In this document: positions 1 through 7,338 of the stretch, piece after piece
Layout of the letters: each line of letters begins with the position of its first letter
Position numbering within the stretch: position 1 is the stretch's first letter
DNA from: an uncultured Lacibacter sp.
GTDB lineage: Bacteria; Bacteroidota; Bacteroidia; Chitinophagales; Chitinophagaceae
Length of the DNA: 9,675 nt
NCBI RefSeq assembly: GCF_946479605.1
Contig: NZ_CAMLGT010000144.1
Coordinates: 1 to 9,675, forward strand
Direction: 5' to 3'
Made by a program: the position numbers and the translations under genes
Notes under the pieces: generated by a model
Database searches by the model: none
What the model was told of the DNA's origin: nothing
Seen by the model: the letters and a program-made list of their open reading frames with translations, nothing else

Positions 1-197
1 CTTTAATGGATGGCTGGGAGTTTCTGCGTAAAATCGATCAGCTGGAGCATCGCAGTAAATTCAATTCAAACGTATATCTCTATACATCTTCTGTTTATAA
101 CGAAGATGCCGTGAAAGCAAAAGAATTCCCCACGGTGAAAAAAGTTTTTGTAAAACCACTTACAAAAGAAGCCATCCAGGAAATACTTGCCGATTAA
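1..197 (+). CDS. Single-domain response regulator (CheY-like receiver), 3' part only
   Basis: This is the C-terminal half of a receiver domain; the gene begins before the window and is read in the frame whose first full codon is at base 3. The visible 64 residues start with LMDGWEFL, which matches the segment just after the phosphorylated Asp in receivers (the usual D-x-x-x-P-x-M-D-G pattern); the Asp itself lies outside. The YLYTSS segment carries the conserved Thr/Ser switch position, and VKPL carries the conserved Lys-Pro after beta-5. The protein stops about 12 residues after that Lys-Pro, so there is no output domain on this side. Stand-alone receivers pass phosphoryl groups or bind partner proteins, usually in the cytoplasm. 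The kinase partner is not visible; it may lie upstream. The distant kinase on the minus strand has its own regulator, so it is not the obvious partner. Confidence 0.85.
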   Translation, partial: LMDGWEFLRKIDQLEHRSKFNSNVYLYTSSVYNEDAVKAKEFPTVKKVFVKPLTKEAIQEILAD

Positions 198-362
198 GAA
201 ATCGCTTTACTTGCATTTTACCACGCTTCAACGTTTCTATTCTGCAGTTTGCTGTTTAAAGTTTTTATTTCGTTTTCAACTGTTGCATTTTTACATCGTT
301 AAACTAACAACGAAAAACACCTTCTGCACACGCAGCAGAATAATAAGCGTTTTAATAACCAG

Positions 363-908
363 ATGTTGCTGAAGAACACCTTACAGTTTTTAACCTGCAC
401 GATTGTTAAGCCGGTGGCTCTGTTACCGGCTGCATCATGCCTCTCTGTTTTTCTCCTTTTCACTGCCTGTTCCGGAAAAAATGTTACGGGCATTACAAAA
501 GATCTTACAACAGGCTTAACAGCACACTACCAGGGCATTAAACCGGAATCGGTTTTTTTAATGATGAATGATGAACGGCTGCGGCATACAGATATTCCTA
601 TTGGTGAAAGTTTTGTATTGATAAATGATGGTGTGAGTGGTTTTGCAGAAAAGGGAGATAAGGTATCTGCCGGTTGCTCACTACGCATTACCGATGAGCA
701 AGGCATTGTTCTTTTAGATGAAAAAGATCTGTTTGCAGGTAATGATGTGTTTTCAAAAGATGAAGCTACCAGGTTGAAATGTACCATTAACACAGGCAAG
801 CCCATGGAATGGGAAAAAAATTACAAGTTACAAGTGGTCTTTTGGGATAAATATGGAGATGGTACTATTACAAATGAATGGACCATTAGAAGTATTGATC
901 TGCCCTGA
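363..908 (+). CDS. Predicted lipoprotein of unknown function (181 aa)
   Basis: I do not recognise the family. The N-terminus has an unusually long lead with two hydrophobic stretches, the second (about residues 18-35) ending in the lipobox-like FTAC, so Cys36 would be the lipidated residue. The residues after it (S-G-K-N) are not acidic and do not resemble a Bacteroidota surface-export signal, which favours a periplasm-facing location; this is a weak inference. The mature part (about 145 aa) looks like alternating beta strands. Cys105 and Cys140 could pair as a disulfide. Near the end, residues 161-167 read WDKYGDG, followed by a strand-like tail. The start is the first ATG in frame; a start at the GTG of residue 18 would give a shorter leader but lacks a basic n-region. 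The gene stands alone between a receiver gene and a terminator, so the context gives no function. Confidence 0.7.
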   Translation: MLLKNTLQFLTCTIVKPVALLPAASCLSVFLLFTACSGKNVTGITKDLTTGLTAHYQGIKPESVFLMMNDERLRHTDIPIGESFVLINDGVSGFAEKGDKVSAGCSLRITDEQGIVLLDEKDLFAGNDVFSKDEATRLKCTINTGKPMEWEKNYKLQVVFWDKYGDGTITNEWTIRSIDLP

Positions 909-933
909 TATTTCTCATGCAGTTGTTTTGGTT

Positions 934-967
934 AAGCGTTGCTTTTTCAGGCGACGCTTTTTATTTT
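934..967 (+). terminator. Rho-independent terminator for the 181-aa lipoprotein gene
   Basis: Arms at 934-942 and 951-959 form a nine-pair stem (AAGCGTTGC against GCGACGCTT, one T-G wobble) with an eight-base loop at 943-950. A T-rich run at 958-967, broken by one A, follows. It lies 26 bp after the lipoprotein stop. On the minus strand the sequence beyond the stem is AACCAAAAC rather than a T-tract, so it should not work well for the convergent regulator gene. Confidence 0.8.
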
Positions 968-1032
968 ACTTCGTATAAACCAGTAAATGTCAGCATGGGT
1001 GTCAATAATATGTTCCCGGCAGGCAATCAATA

Positions 1033-1659
1033 TTAAATTTCATTTTGAACAAACCCATATCGTATGGCTTTGCTTATAAGCAAGGCGGTATTTTTTACAT
1101 CAAACTTTTCTAAAAGGCTTTTACGGTGTGTATTTACAGTGGGAATACTAATGAATAACTTTTCAGCTATTTCTGCATTGGTAAGCCCCTCAGCAATTAA
1201 CAGCAATATTTCTTTTTCCCTTCGGGTGATAACCGGTGAGTCTTGACTTCTTTCTTTCATAGAAAGTGCAGCTTCAAAACTCAAATATTGTTTCCCATTC
1301 AATACTGTAGTGATGGCTTCCAGTATCTCATTTTTTGAGGCATTCTTCAACAAGTATCCCGATGCGCCATTATCAACCATATTACGTATAACGGCCTGCT
1401 GATTAAATGTGCTGAGGCCCAGCACCAATACCGCCGGATATAATTCTTTTACATCTTTACAAAGCTCTGTTCCGTTTCTGTCAGGCAGGTTTACATCCAT
1501 CAAAATTACATCGGGTTGTTGCTTTTTTAAAAAACTGAGGCAGGAAGCAGCACTGGTAGCATGCCCCATCCATTCAATGGCCTCTTCGTTTTGCAATAAA
1601 GAACGTATGCCTTCTATCACCATATAATGGTCATCCACTATAAAAATACTTGTTGCCAT
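1033..1659 (-). CDS. NarL/FixJ-family response regulator (receiver + LuxR-type HTH)
   Basis: This is a 208-aa cytoplasmic DNA-binding regulator. The receiver spans about residues 1-122: acidic pair Asp9/Asp10, phospho-acceptor Asp55 in VILMDVNLPD, switch Ser83/Thr84, and Lys105 in GYLLKNAS, the usual NarL-type substitution for the Lys-Pro motif. A short linker leads to the LuxR-type helix-turn-helix at about 143-205, with the typical TRREKEILLLIAEGLTNAEI start and a recognition helix around 171-186 (SIPTVNTHRKSLLEKF). Length and order are standard for the family, and all key residues are present. Its ATG shares a base with the stop of the kinase gene (TGATG), so the two are co-transcribed and probably translationally coupled. 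The targets are not known; the repeats and palindrome in the divergent promoter region at 3600-3761 are candidate binding sites. Confidence 0.95.
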   Translation of the reverse strand: MATSIFIVDDHYMVIEGIRSLLQNEEAIEWMGHATSAASCLSFLKKQQPDVILMDVNLPDRNGTELCKDVKELYPAVLVLGLSTFNQQAVIRNMVDNGASGYLLKNASKNEILEAITTVLNGKQYLSFEAALSMKERSQDSPVITRREKEILLLIAEGLTNAEIAEKLFISIPTVNTHRKSLLEKFDVKNTALLISKAIRYGFVQNEI

Positions 1660-3599
1660 CAGATTTTAATTTCAATCATTACCGATGTTCCATTGCCGGG
1701 TTCCGACTGAACATCTAATTTTCCCTGTAAAAAATCCACCCTGTTCTGAATGTTCTTCCAACCTATTCCATTCGATTGTTTTAGCACTTCCACATTCATC
1801 CCTTTTCCATCATCCTCAACAGTAAGGGCTAATATTTTCTCCTGTTTGTATAAATGTAATTGTACCAGTACCTCATTGGCATTACCATGCTTTATGGCAT
1901 TGTTCACCAACTCTTGTGTACTACGGTAAATGGCCACAGCTGCCGTTTGTTCAATAACAGCGTTATCCATGCCAATAGATTGATAATTTACCTTTGTAAT
2001 ACCACTACCCGTAATCTCGCTACAGAATTCTCTTAATGCAATGTCCAATCCATATTTTACTAACATCTCCGGCATGAGGTTATGCGCCACCCGGCGCATT
2101 TCACTGATAGACGAATTGAGCATATCAATGCTTCGCTCAAATGCCCGAGCATTATCAGGCGTCATAATTAAATTCTCTTTCATACTGCTTAATGAATGTT
2201 TAATACCGCTGAGCATTCCGCCTAATCCATCGTGAAGATCTTTGGCAAGACGGCTCCGCTCCTGTTCTTCTCCTTTGAGCACAGCTTCGGTGGCGGTGAG
2301 TTGCTTTTCTGTTTCCAGCTCTTCAATTTTTGCCTGTTGTAATTTTTGGCGGTTACGGTGATTACGGTAGGTGAGAAGTAAAATAATGAGTATAGCTGTG
2401 GCACTTGCAATCAACAAATAGTTGAGGGTGTTCTTTTGTTTTATTTGCGATTGCTGCAGTTTTATCTGCGATTCCTTTTTTTGAGTTTCATACTTTGTTT
2501 CCAGGTCTTCAGCATAAAAATTCAGCTCCTTTACATTAGCTGCCCTTAAAATAGAATCATATTTATAAGCATACTTTTCAGCTTCCTTTGTATTACCCTG
2601 TCTGTTACTTAAGACAGTGTACATCCTGTACAAGTTGCCTAGTGCATCAGTATTCTCATCTCTTTTTGCTATGGCGATGCCACTGTCTAACAGTGACCTG
2701 GCCAAATCGAATTTCTCGCTCGCTATATAATGACTAGCGATAGCATTATAAATTTCACTTACCAGCTTTTCGTCCGGAAATTTTTTTGCATACTCAGATA
2801 ATTCTCCGGCATATATCGCCAGGGCATTGTTATTACCCGCCCTGTAATTATCAAGACATAAATTAATCAAGGCATAATTTATATTGACAATGTCTTCAAG
2901 TTCCTTTGCCAAAGCCAGTTGACGTTTGCTTATACTTATTGAACTATCGAGCTGATTAAGTGCAGAATAGCTAGCCGACTGATTATTTAAACCCATTAAC
3001 ACAGCAAACAGATTATTAAACCGCCATCCAAAACTGATGGCTTTTCCCGCATACTCAATTGCTTTGTCGTATTGCTGCAAGTTAAAATAAGTATTGGATG
3101 CGGTAAGATTTCGAATTGGGAAACTTGCACTGTCCTTGGATTGTTCAGAAATTTCCAGACATTTTAAGATGCAATCAATTGCATTTTTGTGTCTTCCAAA
3201 ATGGTTATAAATAGCCGAGAGGTTGTTATAACTTTTGGCAAGCAGTTTTAAATCTTTTCGCTTTTCTGCTATATCCTTACTTTCAGTGGCATAAGCAATG
3301 GATTGCTTATAATCGTTTTTATAATAAAAATATTCAGCATAGCCTGCATTTATATTAAAGGCCATGTAATCCGTTTTGAGATTTTTGGCCAGCTCATCTG
3401 CCTTTGTTAAATAATAATAAAAACTATCATAGTTTTTACCTGTATAAAGTTTTTGAATGTTGAGCAACAGCTTTATTTTGTTTGTATCATTCTTAGCAGA
3501 TAACAGCACATGCTGAAGGCTATCCAGCGTATTTGAAGTTTGACCGTAAAGTTTGTAGGTGTTAAGCACCAAAACAAAATAAAGTACAATTGTTCTCAT
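1659..3599 (-). CDS. TPR-containing sensor histidine kinase (HisKA_3/HATPase)
   Basis: This sensor kinase phosphorylates the adjacent NarL-type regulator. I chose the ATG at 3599 (646 aa) because it puts a signal peptide (MRTIVLYFVLVL, cut near YGQ) at the N-terminus; the frame stays open to a TTG at 3629, which would add ten polar residues. The exported sensor part, about residues 40-350, is a series of TPR-like helical pairs. One membrane segment follows at about 391-410, then a coiled-coil linker (412-450). The DHp domain has QERSRLAKDLHDGLGG with phospho-acceptor His456. The ATPase domain shows the N-box ELVNNAIKH with Asn567, the G1 box DDGKG at 596-600, GIGWKNI at 611-617 and PGNGTSV at 634-640, so it looks catalytically intact. 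The ligand is unknown; TPR sensors usually bind proteins or peptides. The gene is divergent from the exported-protein cluster at 3762 onward. Confidence 0.93.
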   Translation of the reverse strand: MRTIVLYFVLVLNTYKLYGQTSNTLDSLQHVLLSAKNDTNKIKLLLNIQKLYTGKNYDSFYYYLTKADELAKNLKTDYMAFNINAGYAEYFYYKNDYKQSIAYATESKDIAEKRKDLKLLAKSYNNLSAIYNHFGRHKNAIDCILKCLEISEQSKDSASFPIRNLTASNTYFNLQQYDKAIEYAGKAISFGWRFNNLFAVLMGLNNQSASYSALNQLDSSISISKRQLALAKELEDIVNINYALINLCLDNYRAGNNNALAIYAGELSEYAKKFPDEKLVSEIYNAIASHYIASEKFDLARSLLDSGIAIAKRDENTDALGNLYRMYTVLSNRQGNTKEAEKYAYKYDSILRAANVKELNFYAEDLETKYETQKKESQIKLQQSQIKQKNTLNYLLIASATAILIILLLTYRNHRNRQKLQQAKIEELETEKQLTATEAVLKGEEQERSRLAKDLHDGLGGMLSGIKHSLSSMKENLIMTPDNARAFERSIDMLNSSISEMRRVAHNLMPEMLVKYGLDIALREFCSEITGSGITKVNYQSIGMDNAVIEQTAAVAIYRSTQELVNNAIKHGNANEVLVQLHLYKQEKILALTVEDDGKGMNVEVLKQSNGIGWKNIQNRVDFLQGKLDVQSEPGNGTSVMIEIKI

Positions 3600-3608
3600 A
3601 ACGATAGA

Positions 3609-3622
3609 ATGCAGTTCTGCAT
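3609..3622. promoter_or_regulatory. 14-bp palindrome just upstream of the kinase start
   Basis: ATGCAG and CTGCAT are perfect inverted arms around a two-base centre. The site lies 10-23 bp upstream of the kinase ATG, so it would fall in or near its transcription start or leader. Dyads of this size suit a LuxR-type dimer, so autoregulation is possible. On the minus strand a poor match to the Bacteroidota -7 element (TTATTTTG against TAnnTTTG) lies at 3634-3627 without a clear -33 TTG, so the promoter itself is not established. The operator role is inference. Confidence 0.35.
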
Positions 3623-3657
3623 GGTACAAAATAATGCTTTTGAAGAAAAGTTCCGGC

Positions 3658-3674
3658 TCATCTTTTTTAATGAT
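3658..3674. repeat. Direct repeat copy 1 in the divergent intergenic region
   Basis: TCATCTTTTTTAATGAT matches the copy at 3694-3710 in 16 of 17 bases, with 36 bp from start to start. It lies about 59 bp upstream of the kinase ATG. The ends (ATC and GAT) form an imperfect dyad around the T-run. It is a candidate operator or a small tandem duplication. Confidence 0.6.
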
Positions 3675-3693
3675 TTTCCACCCAGCACTAAAA

Positions 3694-3710
3694 TCATCTT
3701 TTTTAACGAT
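3694..3710. repeat. Direct repeat copy 2 in the divergent intergenic region
   Basis: TCATCTTTTTTAACGAT repeats 3658-3674 with one T-to-C change. Here the flanks make a slightly better dyad, CATC at 3695-3698 against GATG at 3708-3711. It ends about 52 bp before the lipoprotein ATG at 3762, a distance that suits a regulator bound near or upstream of that promoter. A weak -7-like TATTTTTA lies downstream at 3733-3740 without a well-spaced -33 element. Confidence 0.6.
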
Positions 3711-3761
3711 GCCTGGAAATTTTGGGTAAGGCTATTTTTACTTCACACAGAAAACAAAAAA

Positions 3762-4580
3762 ATGAAAACACTATTTTTTCTCATCCCCACAAGCATTGTA
3801 TTAGCTTCCTGTTCAAAAAACGACAGCCAGCCAGCTATTATAGATTATAGCCAATTTAAACTGAAAACGGCCGTTCATTCAAGAAGAAGTTATACCACAA
3901 CATCATCTGAGTTTTCGTCGGATACCACTACCTATATCTATAGCGGAACAACACTTAACTATACAACCCGGTATTCTACAGGGCGGATTAGTGACAACAG
4001 CATTACGCTAAACAATGGTTTGTACACGCAGGATCTGGTTGTTGACGGCACCCCTTCGCCAACCAAAACTTATTACAAGTTAAACGCATACGGGTACATT
4101 GACACAAGTTGGATTACCAACAATACAGCAATAACTCAAACATCAAAGTATAACTACAACAGCGATGGAACCAGGGAAATGGAAATTCATGATTATTCCT
4201 CTTACAAAAATATCAATCGCTATTACTATCAAAACGGAGCAGCATCATATTCGTTAAATGAAAGAATTTCTAACAGCCCTTCTGTTCCAAATGGCAACGA
4301 CTCTGTAGTATATGAGTATGCCTATGACCTCCCATTCCGTGCAGACTATTACAATTCAGGATTGCCCACTTTTCTTTTTGGAAAACCTGCCAACAACCTG
4401 CTGAAAAAAACAACCCGTTACAATAAGTTAAACAACAACTCCGTAACACAAACAACGGAATATGCTTATCAAACAAATTCTATGGGACTGATTACCCGAA
4501 GGATATTTAATCTGTACACACAGCCGGGAGCTGTGCTGGCATTCGCTGATACTACTGTTTATACCTATTATAACAAGTGA
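3762..4580 (+). CDS. Predicted lipoprotein, Tyr/Thr/Asn-rich beta-repeat type (272 aa)
   Basis: The start at 3762 is set by a clear lipoprotein signal peptide (MKTLFFLIPTSIVLASC) with lipobox LASC and lipidated Cys17, preceded by an A-rich leader. The frame is open upstream to 3540, but that part has no signal, lies antisense to the kinase start and covers the regulatory region, so I exclude it. After Cys17 come S-K-N-D; a Lys at +2 with an acidic residue close by resembles some Bacteroidota surface-export signals, so a surface location is possible. The mature protein has no further Cys and is rich in Tyr, Thr, Asn and Ser. Recurring segments such as YNYNSDGT, YEYAYDLP, TEYAYQTN and a C-terminal TVYTYYNK look like the beta hairpins of YD-repeat or DUF4595-like proteins; this family guess is from pattern only. 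It is the first gene of a co-directional run, 34 bp before the next. Confidence 0.75.
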   Translation: MKTLFFLIPTSIVLASCSKNDSQPAIIDYSQFKLKTAVHSRRSYTTTSSEFSSDTTTYIYSGTTLNYTTRYSTGRISDNSITLNNGLYTQDLVVDGTPSPTKTYYKLNAYGYIDTSWITNNTAITQTSKYNYNSDGTREMEIHDYSSYKNINRYYYQNGAASYSLNERISNSPSVPNGNDSVVYEYAYDLPFRADYYNSGLPTFLFGKPANNLLKKTTRYNKLNNNSVTQTTEYAYQTNSMGLITRRIFNLYTQPGAVLAFADTTVYTYYNK

Positions 4581-4614
4581 TGCATAAAAATTACAACAAT
4601 ACAACATTTTAAGA

Positions 4615-6723
4615 ATGAAAAAGATCCTCTCGCTGTTCTTATTCTTCTCATGTATGATTGCAGCTTTTGCTCAAAGACCTTCCAAAGAACAAATTGAAAA
4701 AGATAAGAAGGAGTATGCAGAAGCCATGAAAAAACTGAATGAGAAAACTTCTAAAATGGACCCAAAGGCCAAGAAGAGTTACGACAGTCTATTAAACGTT
4801 TTTGGAATGGGCGCAAAAATAAATGACGCCAATCAGCAGATTAATAATAACAATGCGCCTAAAACAAAAAACTCCGTAGGGTTGGTTCCGGAAAAAAACA
4901 CAAAGTCAATTGCTTCTATAGCAACCACTCCATCAACTGCAAGCATGGGTGTATATGTTGGCAATACCGGTAAAAATATTTTTGCAGCAGTATTACCTGC
5001 TGCAAAAAATAAAGCCAACGAAATCTATCTGGCATTAAAAGAAAAAGGTTCTTCAACAGATGAAATAGGAAATGCTGCGACCTTGTTGTGGATGCAGGGA
5101 AAAACACAAATTGCTTTGGCATTAATGGCGCAAGTATGCAGCAATGATGTAAACAATACAGATAACCTCAGCAACTATGCATCTATGCTCACCATGATGG
5201 GTGCGCCTGAACTGGCAATACCTATCCTGAATAACCTGAATGCAAGATTTAAAAAGAACACAACCATTTTAAACAACATAGGGCAAGCATGGTTTGCCTT
5301 GGGGGAAATAGAGAAAGCAAACAAATACTTAGACAGCACCTTGCTATTGAACGCAGGTCATGCACAGGCCAATGAAACCAAATGCCTGATTGCAGAAAGC
5401 AAAGGAAATAAAACAGCGGCATTGGCACATGCCAAAGCTGCATTTAAGCAAGGAGCTACACAACAGAGAAAAGATAAGTTAATTCAACTGGGTTACTTTC
5501 CCGGAGCAAATGATTATAACCATTTTCCTCCGGCAAATAAAAGCGATGACTTACTTCAATTGGGAGGGTTTTCCATGCCGCCATTTCCAAAATCAGTAGC
5601 AGAATACAAAGCCCTTGAGCCCATCTGGAAACAATTCAGAAAAGATATTGATCTGCAAATAAAACCGCTGCAAAAAATTACGGAAGAATCAAACAAGCTG
5701 ATGGCAAAAAAAATGGAAGAGCAACAGAAACAGTTTATGACTACGATGAACAAAGCTGTCAGCAAACCAGGTTCTGTTAGTCAGAGTGCAGCTATGCAAA
5801 TTGTTGGAGCACCCATGTTTGCTGAAGAAATGAATGCAAGAGAAAATATTATTTTACAAAACCTGCAAAAAAAGAAACAGGCAGCAATTCAACGAATAAC
5901 TGAGTTTGTGAATGGAGATGGTGCTGCCATGAAGAAAAAATACCAGGACGCTATGCAAAAGATAAATGAAAAATCGAAGGATGTTGGAGAAGGAGGGTCT
6001 GTAAGCAATGAGCAACTTTGTATTGAAGGAGTAAAAGCATCCGATGAATTTCTGCAATCTTATAACAGCAGGCTCGAAGTCTTGTATATGGAATATTTAA
6101 CTGCAGAAAAACAATTGCTCAATGAACTTTCTTACGCTGCTCTTTACACGTCTTATGCTGAAATATTACCGGGAGTAAATGCCGGACTAAAAATGCAATG
6201 GTTACGAGCATTAAGTCTTACACAAAACGGTTTCAACTTTGAGTCGGTTACAAAATATGAATGTGCAGATGCTGCAGATGGCAAAAACGGAAAGCTGACT
6301 GCATTCAAAGATCCCAACTGTAACATCAACAGCGATTTCAATGTAGGTTTAAAAAGTTTTGGAGGCTCCATAAAGCTTGATTGCAATGGCATGACAACAA
6401 CGTTTAATGCCGCTGCATTTGGCGTTACCATGCAACAGGATCTTGATCATGCCGGTTTTGGCGATTCATTTAAAAACTGCACTGTAAGTATTGGTCCTAA
6501 AATAAGTGCAGGCGGAAAGGTTGGACCATTGGAAGCAAGCGTAAGTGCTGGTGCAGGCGCCGATATTGAAATTGATCGCAATGGCATTTCTGATGTTGTA
6601 ATAACCGGAAGCGTGGAAGCTGAAGCAGGTATTGGACCAGCAAGTGCAAGTGCCGGGGCTGAAGGGCGAATGAGCCTCAACACTGGAGCTGGTTCTGTTC
6701 AAGGCACTGGCATTTTTAAATAA
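4615..6723 (+). CDS. Exported TPR/coiled-coil protein with Gly/Ala/Ser-rich C-terminal domain (702 aa)
   Basis: I do not recognise a named family. Residues 1-19 form a Sec signal peptide (MKKILSLFLFFSCMIAAFA, cut before Gln20). Next is a Lys/Glu-rich helical stretch (21-65) and an Asn-rich linker (about 70-110). Residues 150-285 hold about four TPR-like helical pairs, such as AWFALGEIEKANKYLDSTL. A long charged helical region at about 330-525 is probably coiled coil (KKMEEQQKQF, LQKKKQAAI). From about 545 the style changes: four Cys (550, 569, 590, 622) that could pair as disulfides, then a Gly/Ala/Ser-rich region of alternating small residues (about 575-702) with two similar units near 632-655 and 670-692 (VGPLEASVSAGAGADIEI, IGPASASAGAEGRMSL). 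TPRs suggest protein binding; the C-terminal part looks like a beta sheet or barrel exposed outside the cytoplasm. It is followed after 23 bp by the Hcp-like gene, whose protein starts with the same MKKILSL. Confidence 0.8.
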   Translation: MKKILSLFLFFSCMIAAFAQRPSKEQIEKDKKEYAEAMKKLNEKTSKMDPKAKKSYDSLLNVFGMGAKINDANQQINNNNAPKTKNSVGLVPEKNTKSIASIATTPSTASMGVYVGNTGKNIFAAVLPAAKNKANEIYLALKEKGSSTDEIGNAATLLWMQGKTQIALALMAQVCSNDVNNTDNLSNYASMLTMMGAPELAIPILNNLNARFKKNTTILNNIGQAWFALGEIEKANKYLDSTLLLNAGHAQANETKCLIAESKGNKTAALAHAKAAFKQGATQQRKDKLIQLGYFPGANDYNHFPPANKSDDLLQLGGFSMPPFPKSVAEYKALEPIWKQFRKDIDLQIKPLQKITEESNKLMAKKMEEQQKQFMTTMNKAVSKPGSVSQSAAMQIVGAPMFAEEMNARENIILQNLQKKKQAAIQRITEFVNGDGAAMKKKYQDAMQKINEKSKDVGEGGSVSNEQLCIEGVKASDEFLQSYNSRLEVLYMEYLTAEKQLLNELSYAALYTSYAEILPGVNAGLKMQWLRALSLTQNGFNFESVTKYECADAADGKNGKLTAFKDPNCNINSDFNVGLKSFGGSIKLDCNGMTTTFNAAAFGVTMQQDLDHAGFGDSFKNCTVSIGPKISAGGKVGPLEASVSAGAGADIEIDRNGISDVVITGSVEAEAGIGPASASAGAEGRMSLNTGAGSVQGTGIFK

Positions 6724-6746
6724 AATTCTAATCAACAAGAAACATA

Positions 6747-7289
6747 ATGAAAAAAATACTTTCACTCGCAATCTTCCTTCTTACAGTAGCAGTAACCTGT
6801 GTTGCACAGGATCTCACTTTCGGGAAATTTTTAGGCAGCATCAACAGTAACAAGTTTGTGGGCAATTCAAAATACAGATTGTATGAAAAACAGGTTGAAA
6901 TAATTGAAGCAACTACTTCAGGTCAAAACCGTTCAACAACTGTTTCGTTTAAATTTAATCCATGTTCTGCCAGTGCTGATTTTATGGCACATACACAAAC
7001 AGGCAAGCAAATAGATAAAGGCCTCGTAACGGTGCTTGCACAACCAAACGCACAGGTAGGTATTAACCAAATAAAATACCAGGTATATTTTGAGAATGCC
7101 ACCGTTGTTTCCTGCAATGATACACAGGCTTGCAACGCAACAATGGCAACTACTGTATTATTGAAACCACAGAGAGTTTGTTGGATTTATTATACCTATG
7201 ATAAAAGCGGAAAGCCACTACCGGTTACTACAAACGGGTTTGATTTAAAGACAGGTCAGAGCTGGACAATTACGCCTCCTAATTTCTGA
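6747..7289 (+). CDS. Exported Hcp-like protein (type VI tube-protein fold) with Sec signal peptide
   Basis: This is a 180-aa protein with a signal peptide (MKKILSLAIFLLTVAVTCVA, cut before Gln21). The mature part follows the order of segments of Hcp, the type VI secretion tube protein: a strand near 45-58 (LYEKQVEIIEATTSG), TVSFKFNP with a following FMAHTQTGKQ at 79-88 (compare the SFTKYID...ACSSGKH region I recall from Hcp1), IKYQVYFENATVVSC at 109-123 (compare the EYLIITLKEVLVSS strand), TTVLLKPQRVCWIYYTY at 135-151, and a C-terminal GFDLKTGQSW at 164-173 like the GWDLKTN ending of many Hcp proteins. This is a pattern match from memory, not an alignment search. Four Cys remain in the mature form (73, 123, 129, 145), which suits an oxidising compartment. 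Classical Hcp is cytoplasmic and has no signal peptide, so a ring-forming role in the periplasm or outside is inference. The alternative is an unrelated beta-barrel protein. Confidence 0.55.
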   Translation: MKKILSLAIFLLTVAVTCVAQDLTFGKFLGSINSNKFVGNSKYRLYEKQVEIIEATTSGQNRSTTVSFKFNPCSASADFMAHTQTGKQIDKGLVTVLAQPNAQVGINQIKYQVYFENATVVSCNDTQACNATMATTVLLKPQRVCWIYYTYDKSGKPLPVTTNGFDLKTGQSWTITPPNF

Positions 7290-7338
7290 TACTACCGGCT
7301 GAACAGAAATTATCTACTCATCTAAAATACTCGACACT

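Noticed and set aside
187..493. Short frames on both strands between the receiver gene and the 363 start
   Set aside because: They have no signal, motif or start context. The 165-bp gap at 198-362 shows neither a convincing terminator nor a well-spaced Bacteroidota promoter.
554..565. TTTTTTAATGAT, a 12-base match to the intergenic direct repeat
   Set aside because: It lies inside the lipoprotein coding sequence and is explained by its codons (Phe-Leu-Met-Met); only the T-run core is shared, so I treat it as chance.
884..884. EF-hand-like segment DKYGDGTITNEW near the end of the 181-aa lipoprotein (from residue 162)
   Set aside because: Position 3 is Tyr and the acidic residue expected at position 12 is displaced to 11, so a calcium-binding loop is not supported.
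3600..3629. TTG start giving a 656-aa kinase
   Set aside because: The ten added residues are polar and precede a normal signal peptide; the ATG at 3599 fits better.
3540..3761. Upstream extension of the 272-aa lipoprotein frame by 74 codons
   Set aside because: It lies antisense to the kinase start and over the regulatory region, and it would bury the signal peptide and lipobox. The IFFND repeats in its translation only reflect the 36-bp DNA repeat, whose period is a multiple of three.
6447..6771. Minus-strand open frames opposite the end of the 702-aa gene (78 and 101 codons)
   Set aside because: They are mirror frames of the Gly/Ala/Ser-rich coding region and have no start context or domain pattern of their own.
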